The notes: a model not told the origin generated them from the sequence alone. A stretch of 64,000 nt of DNA from Streptomyces dengpaensis (GCF_002946835.1 NZ_CP026652.1:5890001-5954000), one strand, 5' to 3'; positions 8,628 to 17,923 are shown, numbered from the stretch's first letter. Made by a program: numbers and translations.

Positions 8628-9155
8628 GTGACGGACGGGGCGGTGTGGGTCGCGGTGTTCACCGGGGCGACCGCGGTGCTCGCGAGTTGGGTGACCACTC
8701 TGGGCAATGCCCGGGCGGCGAAGGTCCAGGCGGAGGCGTCGGCGTGGGCCCAGCAGCGCGACCGGATCCGGGAGCTGCGGCGCGCCGCCTATCTGGACCT
8801 CATGGAACAGGCGCACATCACGGGCGAGTTGTACTGGAGAGTGGGCGACGCATACGCCCAACTCTCCGCCCCTGACGGCCGCTTGGCGCGCATTCAGGAA
8901 CTCCGCGTCGAACTGCGCACGGCCTTCGACCCGCTGATGCGCTGCGTCAGGGTCGTTCTTCTGGAAGGCCCGGCCCCGGCCGCCGAAGCGGCCGTGGCCG
9001 TGCAGGGGGCGGCTTTGGAGGCCAACCGCGCGCTGTGGCGGATCACGGAGGGCGACTCGGGCGCCCGCGAACGCTTCGACGAGGCACACGGAGTGTTCCG
9101 CCGCCGGCTGGAGCGGTTCGTCGAGGCGGCCCGGAATGCCATGACCGCCTCCTAG
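8628..9155 (+). CDS. Hypothetical membrane-anchored helical protein
   Basis: 175 residues from a GTG start 42 bp after dusB. One hydrophobic N-terminal segment (VWVAVFTGATAVLASWV) followed by a long Ala/Arg/Glu-rich helical region (RIRELRRAAYLDLMEQ, FRRRLERFVEAARNAM). I do not recognise a named domain. Similar short proteins with one N-terminal helix are common in Streptomyces. Codon usage is that of a real gene. Probably co-transcribed with dusB. Confidence 0.75.
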   Translation: MTDGAVWVAVFTGATAVLASWVTTLGNARAAKVQAEASAWAQQRDRIRELRRAAYLDLMEQAHITGELYWRVGDAYAQLSAPDGRLARIQELRVELRTAFDPLMRCVRVVLLEGPAPAAEAAVAVQGAALEANRALWRITEGDSGARERFDEAHGVFRRRLERFVEAARNAMTAS

Positions 9156-9171
9156 CGCCTTTCCAGTACTA

Positions 9172-11109
9172 CTACGCGCCCCCCACCGCCGTCAGCAGCG
9201 CCAGCGGTGCCGCCGCCGACCTCGACTCCCGTACGCACGCGTGCGGGTAGGGCACCGGCTCGCCGTGGGTGTCGCGGCCGTAGCCCGCGAGGACCTCGGG
9301 GAGGCGGTGGCCGGCGGCGGTGGCCGCGTCGACGAGGGCGTGGGCGACCGTGCGGGCCTCGTCGTGCAGGCCGTAGCGGGCGAGGCCCAGGGTGATCAGC
9401 GCGTTGTCGTGGGGCCAGACCGAGCCGCGGTGGTACGAGAGCGGGTGGTACGCCGGCTGGTCGGCGGCCAGGGTGCGGACGCCCCAGCCGGAGAAGAAGT
9501 CCGGTTCGAGGAGGCGGCGGCCGACCAGTTCGCCGTACTCCTTGTCGAGCAGACCCGACCAGAGCAGATGGCCCGCGTCCGACGCGAGGGCGTCCACGTG
9601 GTGGCCGTCGCCGTCCAACGCCAGTGCGGGGAAGGCGTGTTCGTCCATCCAGAAGTCCCGCTGGAAGCGGTCGCGGAGGTCACCGGCGGCCTGTTCGAGG
9701 AGGGCCGCGTAGACCTCGTCGCCCCAGACCGTGCGGGCCAGCTGCGCGGTGCGGCGCAGCGCGTCGTACGCGTACCCCTGCGCGCCCGCCGCCATCACCG
9801 GGCCGCTGGGGCGGCTGCCGTCGGCCGAACAGATGGCGCCCGGGGAGTCCTTCCAGTTCTGGTTGGCGAGGCCGCCGCCGTCCGCGCGGTAGACGAGATA
9901 GCCGCGCGAGGTCAGACCGCCGTGGTCCAGCATCCAGCCGATCGCCGCGCGGGCGTTGGCCTCGAGGCGGCGGGCCAGGGAGACATCCCCCGTCTTCTCG
10001 GTGTACGCGCCGAGCAGCACCAGGAACAGCGGCGTCGCGTCCACCGAACCGTAGTAACGCCCGTACGGCACCTGCCCGAAGTGCGCCAGCTCACCGTGCC
10101 GCACCTCGTGCACGATCTTGCCGGGCTGGGCGACCGCGCCGGCCCCCGGCTCCGTCGCCTGGGTCGCGGCGAGCGCGGGCAGCGTCGCGGCGGCGAGGTG
10201 GGGACGGTAGGGGAGCGCGAAGAGGGAGGTGAGCAGCGCGTCGCGGCCCAACAGGGTGAGGAACCAGGGGACTCCGGCCGCGGGGACGCGCAGTTCCTCG
10301 CCGTCCGGGCCCGTCGCCGGGATCTGCAGCACCGCCAGGTCGGAGAGGCCCCGCGCACAGGCAGCGGCCAGCTCCGGCCAGCCGGTCGGGAAGGGCACGC
10401 CCTGCGCGAACTCCCCTTCCAGAGCAAGGAGTTGTTCAGTGGCGGCGGCGGGGGAGAGCGGTACCCGGGGTTCCCGCGCGGCGCCGTGCGGACGCGCCGC
10501 GACCCGCAGCGACAGCTCCGCCGAACCGTGCGGTTCGAGATCGAGGGTCCATACGAGGCGACGCGCGCCCGTGCCCGTCTCCTCGACGCCGTCCGGGGCG
10601 GGCTCGGAGGTGACGGTCGTGGACGACCGCCACTCGCCGCGCCGATAGCTGAACTCCACGCCGTCGTCGAGGACTTGACGCTGACGGACGACGCCTGTCT
10701 TGGCGTACGTACGGTAGTCCGAGCGCAGCTCGAACTGGTCCGTGAAGTCGGCGTCCGCGGTGACCGCGATACGGACCGTCGTGGGCGCCGGGCGGTTGCT
10801 GGTGACGCGTAACGCCTCCACGAACGCGCCGTCGGCGACGGCCTGTTCACGGAAGAGCGTGTATGCGGGCGGCTCGTTGCGGCCGCCGCGCGGCACCAGT
10901 ACGCAGCGTGCCGTGTCGCCGTCCGCGACCGGAGAGAGCGCCTCGGGCACCGCGCCGTCTACGGTCAGCTGCCAGCGGCTGAGGTGCCGGGCGTCGCGTA
11001 CGAATAAGCCGTCCGGGGAGCTGCCGCTCCGGACGCCGCTGATGTCCCCGCCGTCGCCTACGACGGCGAACGTCCCACCGTGCACGAGCAGATGATGCCG
11101 GTTCGTCAT
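9172..11109 (-). CDS. Glycogen debranching enzyme-like amylo-alpha-1,6-glucosidase
   Basis: 645 residues, cytoplasmic. N-terminal glycogen-debranching beta-sandwich domain (HHLLVHGGTFAVVGDGGDI, LFVRDARHLSRWQL) followed by an (alpha/alpha)6-barrel hydrolase domain with GVPWFLTLLGRDALLTS, KIVHEVRHGELAHF, DATPLFLVLLG, NQNWKDS and SVWPHDNALI. Likely hydrolyses alpha-glucosidic branches of glycogen-like or trehalose-derived sugars. The start at 11109 has GGGAGGGG at 8 nt; the longer frame to 11316 is the out-of-frame shadow of the neighbouring gene's repetitive tail. It overlaps the upstream hydrolase by ATGA, so the two are translationally coupled. Confidence 0.9.
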   Translation of the reverse strand: MTNRHHLLVHGGTFAVVGDGGDISGVRSGSSPDGLFVRDARHLSRWQLTVDGAVPEALSPVADGDTARCVLVPRGGRNEPPAYTLFREQAVADGAFVEALRVTSNRPAPTTVRIAVTADADFTDQFELRSDYRTYAKTGVVRQRQVLDDGVEFSYRRGEWRSSTTVTSEPAPDGVEETGTGARRLVWTLDLEPHGSAELSLRVAARPHGAAREPRVPLSPAAATEQLLALEGEFAQGVPFPTGWPELAAACARGLSDLAVLQIPATGPDGEELRVPAAGVPWFLTLLGRDALLTSLFALPYRPHLAAATLPALAATQATEPGAGAVAQPGKIVHEVRHGELAHFGQVPYGRYYGSVDATPLFLVLLGAYTEKTGDVSLARRLEANARAAIGWMLDHGGLTSRGYLVYRADGGGLANQNWKDSPGAICSADGSRPSGPVMAAGAQGYAYDALRRTAQLARTVWGDEVYAALLEQAAGDLRDRFQRDFWMDEHAFPALALDGDGHHVDALASDAGHLLWSGLLDKEYGELVGRRLLEPDFFSGWGVRTLAADQPAYHPLSYHRGSVWPHDNALITLGLARYGLHDEARTVAHALVDAATAAGHRLPEVLAGYGRDTHGEPVPYPHACVRESRSAAAPLALLTAVGGA

Positions 11110-13265
11110 CCCCGGTCCCCTCCCTTGGCGCCCGTCTCGATTGCGCTCTGTCCCATTGGGCTGTGTGTCGTCGTACTGTGCGCGGTTGCGCCGTGTGCAG
11201 TGGTGCTGTGCGGCGTTGTGCCGTGTGCGGTGGTGCTGTGCGCCGTTGTGCTGTCCGTCTTGTCGAACGCGGAGTGCCCCGGGTGGGACACGACATGGTC
11301 CGCCTGGTCCGCCCACGAGGGCTCATGCAGCAGGTCCAGCGTCAGCGCGGCCGTCCAGCTGAAACCGAACGCCCCGCAGGCCTCGCCGGTGTACGGATCC
11401 ACGTACTCCGCGAACCCGGACTCCCCGGCGGTGTCGAGCAGAGCGGCCCGCAGTTCGTCCGCCCGCCCGTGCTCCCCGTGCAGCCGCAGCCCGCGCTCCA
11501 GCAGCCAGTTGGTGTTGAACCAGGCTGGCCCCCGCCAGTACCGATGCGGGTCGAACGCGTGCCCGGTGAGGTCGTAGCTGGGCACGAGCCGCGTGTCCCC
11601 GCCGAGCCCGAAGTGCGGTCCGCTCGCGGTGCGTACGAGCGCGGCGGCGATGTCGCGCGGCAGCGCGGGGAGGATGAGCGGGAGCAGCCCGGCGACACTG
11701 CGCTTGGCGATGAGGGCGCCGCTGGGAGAGCGGCGCTCTGAAACGCGAGTGTTGCTCTGCGAGCACTGCTCTGAAGCGCGAGTGCTGCTCTGAGAGCACT
11801 GCTCTGAAGCGCGAGCGCCGCTCCGGGAGCGCGGCTCCGATTCGTGAGCGCCGCTGCTGGGAGAGCGGTGCTCTGAAGCGCGTGGGCTGGACCGCGAGCA
11901 CTGCTCTGAAGCGCGAGCACCGCTCGGGGAGCGCGGCTCCGATTCGTGAGCGCCGCTGCTGGGAGAGCGGTGCTCTGAAGTGCGTGGGCGGCACCGCGAG
12001 CACTGCTCTGAGGCGCGAGCGTTGTCCTGTGAGCGCCGCTCCGATTCGCGAGCACCGTTCGGCGAGCAGCACCGCTCCGGACCAAGAGCACCGCTCCGAG
12101 ACTCCTGGTCACATACGCGAGCACCGCTCTCGCCCCGAACATTCTCGCCCCCACTGTTCGCGGCCTCGCCGTACACATCCCGGCAGAAGAACATCCCCTC
12201 CGCCGGATCCCACAGCCGCTCCACGAGCGCAGCCGTGAGGCGCTCGGCGCGCGCGTGCCGAGCGGTCCCCGTCGCGCCCAGTTCCTGGGCGATGCGCGCC
12301 AGCGCGTGTTCCGACGCGATCAGCAGGGCGTTGAACGCCGGGTCCTCGACCGCGAACTCGCCTGCCCGTCTCCCGCCACCACCCTCAACCGAGGCCCTGC
12401 GGGCCACCCCCTCGTCTTCCCCGTCCGCGTATCCACGGTCCCGGTAGTCGGTGGCGAGGCGCACGTACCGCCCGTAGTCGAGGTCCGTCGGACGGTCCTC
12501 GGGGGTGCCGTGGTCGAGGTCGGCACGGCGGAAGGAGCGGGACGGGGCCGGGGTGACGCGGCTCAGCGGGGCGTCCCAGCAGGGGCTGTTGTCCATGCCC
12601 TGTTCCCAGGGGTGGACCACGGACGCGAGCCCTCCGCCGCCCAGGTCCCGGCGGTGCAGGAGATAACGGTGCCAGGCCGCAAGCCTGGGATACATCCGGG
12701 AGAGGAACGAACGGGCCCGTGACAGGCCCGGATCGGCCCGGTGCACCAGCCACACGGCGAGCGCGTGCACCGGTGGCTGCACGATGCCCGACGTCTGTAC
12801 GGTGCGCGGGGCGCCCGCAGCGCGCCCCGCGGTCGAGGAGCGCCAGAAGTCGGGGCTCGGGAAGTACGCGTCCAGCGGCACGGAGGGGTTGAACACGATG
12901 TGCGGGATCCGCCCGTCGGCCCACTGCGCGCCGAGCAGGGTCGCCAGCTCCACCTGCGCCCTCAGCGGGGACAGATGGCGGAGTCCGATCGCGATGAACG
13001 CGGAGTCCCACGACCACTGGTGCGGATACAGGCCGCGCGAGGGCACCGTGGACGTTCCCGTCCAGTTGCCGTTCAGTACCCGGGCCGCCCTGAGGTGCAG
13101 TGACCCCGTCAGCTCGGCGGAATCGTATACAAGTGATCCGGAATGGGTGATCCCGCCCGGACCGGGCGAAGGGGGCGGGCCGGAAGGGTGCGCGGGACTG
13201 CCGGAGGCGCGCGGGGGAGTTGCGCTACCCGTGCGCAGGGCGGTGAGCTGGGTTCTGCGGTCCAC
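11106..13265 (-). CDS. MGH1/GH63-like glycoside hydrolase with internal tandem-repeat insertion
   Basis: 719 residues from a GTG at 13265 (GGGGAG upstream). The hydrolase core is an (alpha/alpha)6 barrel of the trehalase/GH63 type: LYPHQWSWDSAFIAIGLRHL, ADGRIPHIVFNP, VVHPWEQGMDNSPCWD with likely catalytic acid, then HRYWRGPAWFNTNWLLERGL and FGFSWTAALTLDLL. Between the helices ending FFCRDVYGE and beginning RSVAGLLPL, where I expect a short loop from family memory, about 145 residues of an 11-residue repeat ([RH]xSExxSxSxx) are inserted. A second 5-residue repeat (AHxTT) forms the C-terminal tail. Coupled to the debranching gene by ATGA; divergent from a ROK regulator that probably controls both. 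Confidence 0.85.
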   Translation of the reverse strand: MDRRTQLTALRTGSATPPRASGSPAHPSGPPPSPGPGGITHSGSLVYDSAELTGSLHLRAARVLNGNWTGTSTVPSRGLYPHQWSWDSAFIAIGLRHLSPLRAQVELATLLGAQWADGRIPHIVFNPSVPLDAYFPSPDFWRSSTAGRAAGAPRTVQTSGIVQPPVHALAVWLVHRADPGLSRARSFLSRMYPRLAAWHRYLLHRRDLGGGGLASVVHPWEQGMDNSPCWDAPLSRVTPAPSRSFRRADLDHGTPEDRPTDLDYGRYVRLATDYRDRGYADGEDEGVARRASVEGGGGRRAGEFAVEDPAFNALLIASEHALARIAQELGATGTARHARAERLTAALVERLWDPAEGMFFCRDVYGEAANSGGENVRGESGARVCDQESRSGALGPERCCSPNGARESERRSQDNARASEQCSRCRPRTSEHRSPSSGAHESEPRSPSGARASEQCSRSSPRASEHRSPSSGAHESEPRSRSGARASEQCSQSSTRASEQCSQSNTRVSERRSPSGALIAKRSVAGLLPLILPALPRDIAAALVRTASGPHFGLGGDTRLVPSYDLTGHAFDPHRYWRGPAWFNTNWLLERGLRLHGEHGRADELRAALLDTAGESGFAEYVDPYTGEACGAFGFSWTAALTLDLLHEPSWADQADHVVSHPGHSAFDKTDSTTAHSTTAHGTTPHSTTAHGATAHSTTTHSPMGQSAIETGAKGGDRG
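11150..11255. repeat. 15-bp repeats encoding an AHxTT tail
   Basis: Degenerate 15-bp repeat array at the 3' end of the GH63-like gene, coding for repeated A-H-S/G-T-T pentapeptides. It ends about 40 bp before the debranching-enzyme start codon. Confidence 0.8.
11715..12150. repeat. 33-bp minisatellite with 102-bp higher-order unit inside the hydrolase gene
   Basis: About twelve units of 33-36 bp, each coding for an 11-12 residue Ser/Arg/Glu-rich repeat. Two 33-bp units near 11762 and 11795 are almost identical. A higher-order 102-bp block recurs (for example 11831 and 11933). Length is always a multiple of 3, so the frame is kept. Confidence 0.92.
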
Positions 13266-13340
13266 TCAGGTCTCCCCGAAGACGTCCGGCCGACCAGTTC
13301 GGCAGTAGCTACCGTAGGGTTACGTCTATTTAACACGCAA

Positions 13341-13363
13341 AACTCAATATGTAATGCTGAGTT
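13341..13363. promoter_or_regulatory. AACTCA-N11-TGAGTT inverted repeat in the ROK/hydrolase divergon
   Basis: Perfect 6-bp inverted repeat (13341-13346 and 13358-13363) with an A/T-rich centre, in the only A/T-rich stretch between the divergent ROK regulator and the hydrolase operon. Position and symmetry fit a ROK-repressor operator; this is inference. Confidence 0.55.
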
Positions 13364-13384
13364 GGGGAACGCAAGAGGGTGCCC

Positions 13385-14623
13385 ATGACAGGAAGGGCGG
13401 GGAGAGCCGTGAAGGCCGGGAATCAGGCAAGCGCCGGAGATCTGCTCGAACTCGTGCGCAGCGGCCGGGCGACGACGCGCGGCGCGCTGCAGCAGGCAAC
13501 AGGGCTGTCGCGGGCTACAGTCGGCCACCGGCTCGACCGGCTCTTTCGCGCGGGCTGGCTGCGTGAGGGCGCGGGAGGCCCCGTCGACTCCCCGCTCGGC
13601 GGGCGCCCGTCGATCACCCTCGAATTCGACGACGCCCATGCAGTCGTCCTCGCCGCCGACCTCGACACCCGGCACGGCCGGGCGGCCGTTCTCACCCTGG
13701 CCGGCGAGATCCTGGCCGAGCACACGGGTGCCCTGGTGATCGACGAGGGGCCGGAGGTGGTCCTCGGCGAACTCGGGCGCTGGTTCGCCGAGTTGCTGGA
13801 GAAGGCGGGGCAGCGCGCGGACGCGGTGTGCGGCATCGGGCTCGCGGTGCCGGGTCCGGTGGACAGCGACACCGGCCGCGTGGTGCAGCCGCCGATCATG
13901 CCGGGCTGGGACGGCTACGACATAAGAGGCCGCCTGGGCCGCGCCTTCGCGGAGCACACAGGAGCCGGGGCCGGGGAGGGCGGCACCCGGGTTCCCGTAC
14001 TCGTCGACAACGACGCCAACCTCATGGCGTACGGCGAACAGCGCACCGGATACCCGGACTGCTCGGCGTTCGCCCTGGTCAAGGTCTCCACCGGTATCGG
14101 CGCGGGCATGGTCGTCGGGGGCAGCATCTACCGGGGCGTCGACGGAGGCGCCGGCGACATCGGGCATATCCGGGTCGGGGCGGACGCGTTGTGCCGGTGC
14201 GGTGCGTACGGCTGTCTGGCCGCCGTCGCGAGCGGTGGCGCGGTGGCGCGCAGGCTCGCCGAGTCCGGGGTCCCGGCCGCCTCCGGATCGGATGTGCGCG
14301 ACCTGCTGGCGGCCGGGCACCCGGAGGCGACGGCGCTCGCGCGGGAGGCGGGGCGCCAGGTCGGTGACGTACTGGCCACCGTGGTGACGCTGCTCAACCC
14401 CGGCGTGCTGATGATCGCCGGAGATTTGGCCGGAACTCCCTTCCTCACGGGCGTGCGCGAACTGATGTACCAGCGGGCGCTGCCCCGCTCCACCGCTCAT
14501 CTGGACGTGGTGACCTCGCGACTCGGCGAGCGCGCCGGGCTCGTGGGCGCCGGGGCGCTGGTCGTGGAGTACCTGTACGCGCCCGAGCGGGCCGAGGAGC
14601 GGCTGGCGGCGCTGGGCGTGTGA
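13385..14623 (+). CDS. ROK family transcriptional regulator
   Basis: 412-residue sugar-responsive repressor. N-terminal winged helix-turn-helix (~residues 12-60: LLELVRSGRATTRGALQQATGLSRATVGHRLDRL) followed by the ROK sugar-kinase-like domain: phosphate-1 type segment, GIGLAVPGPVD, VDNDANLMAYGE with the conserved Asp, and the zinc motif GHIRV...CRCGAYGCL. ATG at 13385 preferred over GTG 13379 because AGAGGG then lies at normal distance. It is divergent from the two hydrolase genes, so probably represses them and responds to a glucose-type sugar. Confidence 0.93.
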   Translation: MTGRAGRAVKAGNQASAGDLLELVRSGRATTRGALQQATGLSRATVGHRLDRLFRAGWLREGAGGPVDSPLGGRPSITLEFDDAHAVVLAADLDTRHGRAAVLTLAGEILAEHTGALVIDEGPEVVLGELGRWFAELLEKAGQRADAVCGIGLAVPGPVDSDTGRVVQPPIMPGWDGYDIRGRLGRAFAEHTGAGAGEGGTRVPVLVDNDANLMAYGEQRTGYPDCSAFALVKVSTGIGAGMVVGGSIYRGVDGGAGDIGHIRVGADALCRCGAYGCLAAVASGGAVARRLAESGVPAASGSDVRDLLAAGHPEATALAREAGRQVGDVLATVVTLLNPGVLMIAGDLAGTPFLTGVRELMYQRALPRSTAHLDVVTSRLGERAGLVGAGALVVEYLYAPERAEERLAALGV

Positions 14624-15085
14624 CGTCCACGCGTTGCATCGGTGTCATCGGTTTCACCGGTGGTTCAGGGGTGTGTGTCATCCATGTGTCCTGTCCGGAA
14701 TGAGGTCCGCATGGTGAAAACTGGCCGCCTCGTCTAGCGTGATTCTCGCCACCCTTGATAGGGGTAGCGCTCAGATGAGCAAATCTTGGGCGGTTGCACT
14801 TCTCCAAAGGGTGGCACTGAGTGCCACCCTTTGATCGTTCATCGATCGAACTCAGACGTGCCGGATAGCGCTCATTTGAGTGCCATATCCGGGCCTACGA
14901 GCGTTGATTCGTTCAAGAAGTGAAAACATCCGCCGTGCGATGCTTGCCAAGCTTTGACTTTCGATCTGGTGGCGGACGGGTGGTTACGGCCGTATGACGC
15001 GCAAGCAGACGTACCCAGACGCCTTCGATCTGGGTATGTTCCCCCTCGTCAGGGCAGCCACCGCGACGTCGAGGAGTCGAGACTC
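14624..15085 (+). promoter_or_regulatory. ppdK upstream region, 460 bp without a gene
   Basis: Contains three symmetrical elements. A 27-bp palindrome at 14806-14832 (13-bp arms AAAGGGTGGCACT / AGTGCCACCCTTT, one-base centre). Two direct copies of TAGCGCTCANNTGAG at 14766-14780 and 14866-14880, each holding a CTCA-N2-TGAG palindrome. They flank the large palindrome at 100-bp spacing. No open frame with coding character is seen. I assign it as the control region of ppdK. Confidence 0.6.
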
Positions 15086-17827
15086 GTGTCGGAAAACAAA
15101 GATCCCCACGTAGCTGAGAGCGGCGTCGAGGACGTGAAGTTCGTTTATGACTTCACCGAGGGGAACAAGGACCTCAAAGACCTCCTCGGCGGCAAGGGTG
15201 CGAACCTCGCCGAGATGACCAACCTGGGCCTTCCGGTCCCTCCCGGCTTCACCATCACCACCGAGGCGTGCAAGACGTACCTCGACAGTGGCGAGGAGCC
15301 GGCGGCACTGCGTGACGAGGTGAGTGCGCACCTCGAAGCCCTCGAAGCGAAGATGGGCAAGAAGCTCGGCCAGGCCGATGACCCCTTGCTCGTATCGGTA
15401 CGTTCCGGGGCGAAGTTCTCCATGCCGGGCATGATGGACACCGTCCTGAACATCGGCCTCTCCGACAAGTCGGTCCAGGGCCTCGCCAAGCAGGCCGGCG
15501 ACGACCGCTTCGCGTGGGACTCCTACCGCCGCCTCATCCAGATGTTCGGCAAGACGGTCCTCGGCGTCGACGGCGACCTCTTCGAGGATGCGCTGGAGGC
15601 GGCGAAGGACGCGAAGAAGGTCACGGTCGACACTGACCTCGAAGCGGCCGACCTGAAGAAGCTCGTCACCAAGTTCAAGAAGATCGTCAAGACCGAGGCC
15701 GGCCGCGACTTCCCGCAGGACCCGCGCGAGCAGATGGACCTCGCCATCAAGGCGGTCTTCGACTCGTGGAACGGCGACCGCGCGAAGCTGTACCGCCGCC
15801 AGGAGCGCATCCCGCACGACCTCGGCACGGCGGTCAACGTCTGCTCGATGGTCTTCGGCAACCTGGGCCCCGACTCGGGCACGGGCGTCGCCTTCACCCG
15901 CGACCCGGCCAGCGGCCACCAGGGCGTGTACGGCGACTACCTGCAGAACGCCCAGGGCGAGGACGTGGTGGCGGGCATCCGCAACACGGTCCCGCTCGCC
16001 GAGCTGGAGTCGATCGACAAGAAGTCGTACGACCAGCTGATGCAGATCATGGAGACCCTGGAGAACCACTACAAGGATCTCTGCGACATCGAGTTCACCA
16101 TCGAGCGCGGCCAGCTGTGGATGCTCCAGACCCGTGTCGGCAAGCGCACGGCGGGTGCGGCCTTCCGTATCGCCACGCAGCTGGTGGACCAGGGACTGAT
16201 CGACGAGGCCGAGGCGCTCCAGCGCGTCACCGGCGCCCAGCTCGCGCAGCTGATGTTCCCGCGCTTCGACGACCAGGCGAAGGTCGAGCAGATCGGCCGG
16301 GGCATCGCCGCGTCGCCGGGTGCGGCGGTCGGCAAGGCGGTCTTCGACTCGTACACCGCGGTGAAGTGGTCGCGTTCGGGCGAGAAGGTGATCCTGGTCC
16401 GCCGCGAGACGAACCCGGACGACCTCGACGGCATGATCGCGGCGGAGGGCATCCTGACGTCGCGCGGTGGCAAGACCTCGCACGCCGCCGTCGTGGCGCG
16501 CGGCATGGGCAAGACCTGTGTCTGCGGCGCCGAGGAGCTGGAGGTCGACACCAAGCGGCGCCGGATGACCGTGCCCGGCGGGCACGTGGTGGAGGAGGGC
16601 GACCTCATCTCCATCGACGGCTCGTCCGGCAAGGTGTACCTGGGCGAGGTCCCGGTCGTGCCCTCCCCGGTCGTCGAGTACTTCGAGGGCCGCATGCACG
16701 CCGGCGCCGACGACGCGGACGAGCTGGTCGAGGCCGTGCACCGGATCATGGCGTTCGCGGACCGCAAGCGGCGGCTGCGGGTGCGCGCCAACGCCGACAA
16801 CGCCGAGGACGCGCTGCGCGCGCGCCGCTTCGGGGCGCAGGGCATCGGTCTGTGCCGTACGGAGCACATGTTCCTCGGCGACCGGCGTGAACTGGTCGAG
16901 CGGCTGATCCTGGCCGACACCGAGTCCGAGCGCGAGGAGTCCCTGAAGGAGCTGCTTCCGCTGCAGAAGCAGGACTTCGTGGAGCTCTTCGAGGCGATGG
17001 ACGGACTGCCGGTCACGATCCGTCTCCTGGACCCGCCGCTGCACGAGTTCCTGCCCGACATCACGGAGCTGTCGGTGCGCGTGGCGCTCGCGGAAGCCCG
17101 CAAGGACCCGCACGAGAACGAGCTGCGCCTGCTCCAGGCCGTGCACCGCCTGCACGAGCAGAACCCGATGCTGGGCCTGCGCGGCGTCCGCCTCGGTCTG
17201 GTCATCCCCGGCCTGTTCACCATGCAGGTACGGGCGATCGCCGAGGCTGCGGCCGAGCGCAAGAACGCCAAGGGCGACCCGCGCGCCGAGATCATGATCC
17301 CGCTCGTCGGCACCGTCCAGGAGCTGGAGATCGTCCGCGAGGAGGCCGACCAGGTCATCAAGGAGGTCCAGGCGGCGACGGGTACGGACCTGAACCTGGC
17401 GATCGGCACGATGATCGAGCTGCCGCGCGCCGCGCTGACCGCCGGTCAGATCGCGGAAGCGGCGGAGTTCTTCTCCTTCGGCACGAACGACCTCACCCAG
17501 ACGGTGTGGGGCTTCAGCCGGGACGACGTGGAGGCCTCGTTCTTCACGGCGTACCTGGAGAAGGGCATCTTCGGGGTGTCGCCGTTCGAGACGATCGACC
17601 GGGACGGCGTCGGTTCGCTGGTGAAGGCCGCCGCGGAGGCGGGCCGCGCCACCCGCCCCGACCTGAAGCTCGGCGTCTGCGGCGAGCACGGCGGTGACCC
17701 GGAGTCGGTCCACTTCTTCCACGAGGTCGGTCTGGACTACGTCTCCTGCTCGCCGTTCCGGATCCCGGTGGCGCGTCTCGAGGCGGGCCGGGCGGCATCG
17801 CAGTCACGGGGCAGCGACCACCGCTGA
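15086..17827 (+). CDS. ppdK: Pyruvate, phosphate dikinase
   Basis: Interconverts pyruvate, ATP and Pi with PEP, AMP and PPi; an anaplerotic/gluconeogenic enzyme. 913 residues. N-terminal ATP-grasp nucleotide domain (GGKGANLAEMTNLGLPVPPGF, VRSGAKFSMPGMMDT), central phosphohistidine domain with SRGGKTSHAAVVARG and catalytic H466, and C-terminal PEP-binding TIM barrel (GLCRTEHMF, EIMIPLVGT, GTNDLTQ) with general-acid C865 in GVCGEHGG. The GTG at 15086 has GAGGAG at 9 nt and starts the normal family N-terminus; the frame is open further upstream but without a ribosome site. Monocistronic, ended by a strong hairpin. Confidence 0.97.
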   Translation: MSENKDPHVAESGVEDVKFVYDFTEGNKDLKDLLGGKGANLAEMTNLGLPVPPGFTITTEACKTYLDSGEEPAALRDEVSAHLEALEAKMGKKLGQADDPLLVSVRSGAKFSMPGMMDTVLNIGLSDKSVQGLAKQAGDDRFAWDSYRRLIQMFGKTVLGVDGDLFEDALEAAKDAKKVTVDTDLEAADLKKLVTKFKKIVKTEAGRDFPQDPREQMDLAIKAVFDSWNGDRAKLYRRQERIPHDLGTAVNVCSMVFGNLGPDSGTGVAFTRDPASGHQGVYGDYLQNAQGEDVVAGIRNTVPLAELESIDKKSYDQLMQIMETLENHYKDLCDIEFTIERGQLWMLQTRVGKRTAGAAFRIATQLVDQGLIDEAEALQRVTGAQLAQLMFPRFDDQAKVEQIGRGIAASPGAAVGKAVFDSYTAVKWSRSGEKVILVRRETNPDDLDGMIAAEGILTSRGGKTSHAAVVARGMGKTCVCGAEELEVDTKRRRMTVPGGHVVEEGDLISIDGSSGKVYLGEVPVVPSPVVEYFEGRMHAGADDADELVEAVHRIMAFADRKRRLRVRANADNAEDALRARRFGAQGIGLCRTEHMFLGDRRELVERLILADTESEREESLKELLPLQKQDFVELFEAMDGLPVTIRLLDPPLHEFLPDITELSVRVALAEARKDPHENELRLLQAVHRLHEQNPMLGLRGVRLGLVIPGLFTMQVRAIAEAAAERKNAKGDPRAEIMIPLVGTVQELEIVREEADQVIKEVQAATGTDLNLAIGTMIELPRAALTAGQIAEAAEFFSFGTNDLTQTVWGFSRDDVEASFFTAYLEKGIFGVSPFETIDRDGVGSLVKAAAEAGRATRPDLKLGVCGEHGGDPESVHFFHEVGLDYVSCSPFRIPVARLEAGRAASQSRGSDHR

Positions 17828-17923
17828 CCCTTCCCCGACCCGGGAGTCGTGGCCAGTCCCCGACCCCGGAGCCGTTGACCGTCCCCGACCCTCACCGATG
17901 GGCGGCGGCTCCGGCGCACCAAG

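Noticed and set aside
11110..11316. N-terminal extension of the debranching enzyme
   Set aside because: It translates the neighbour's AHxTT tail repeat in another frame; the ATG at 11109 has a strong ribosome site and begins the conserved domain.
14984..17722. 912-residue open frame antisense to ppdK
   Set aside because: Shadow of ppdK: the antisense frame stays open because of GC-rich codon bias; residues are low-complexity Arg/Asp/Leu/Val and match no family.
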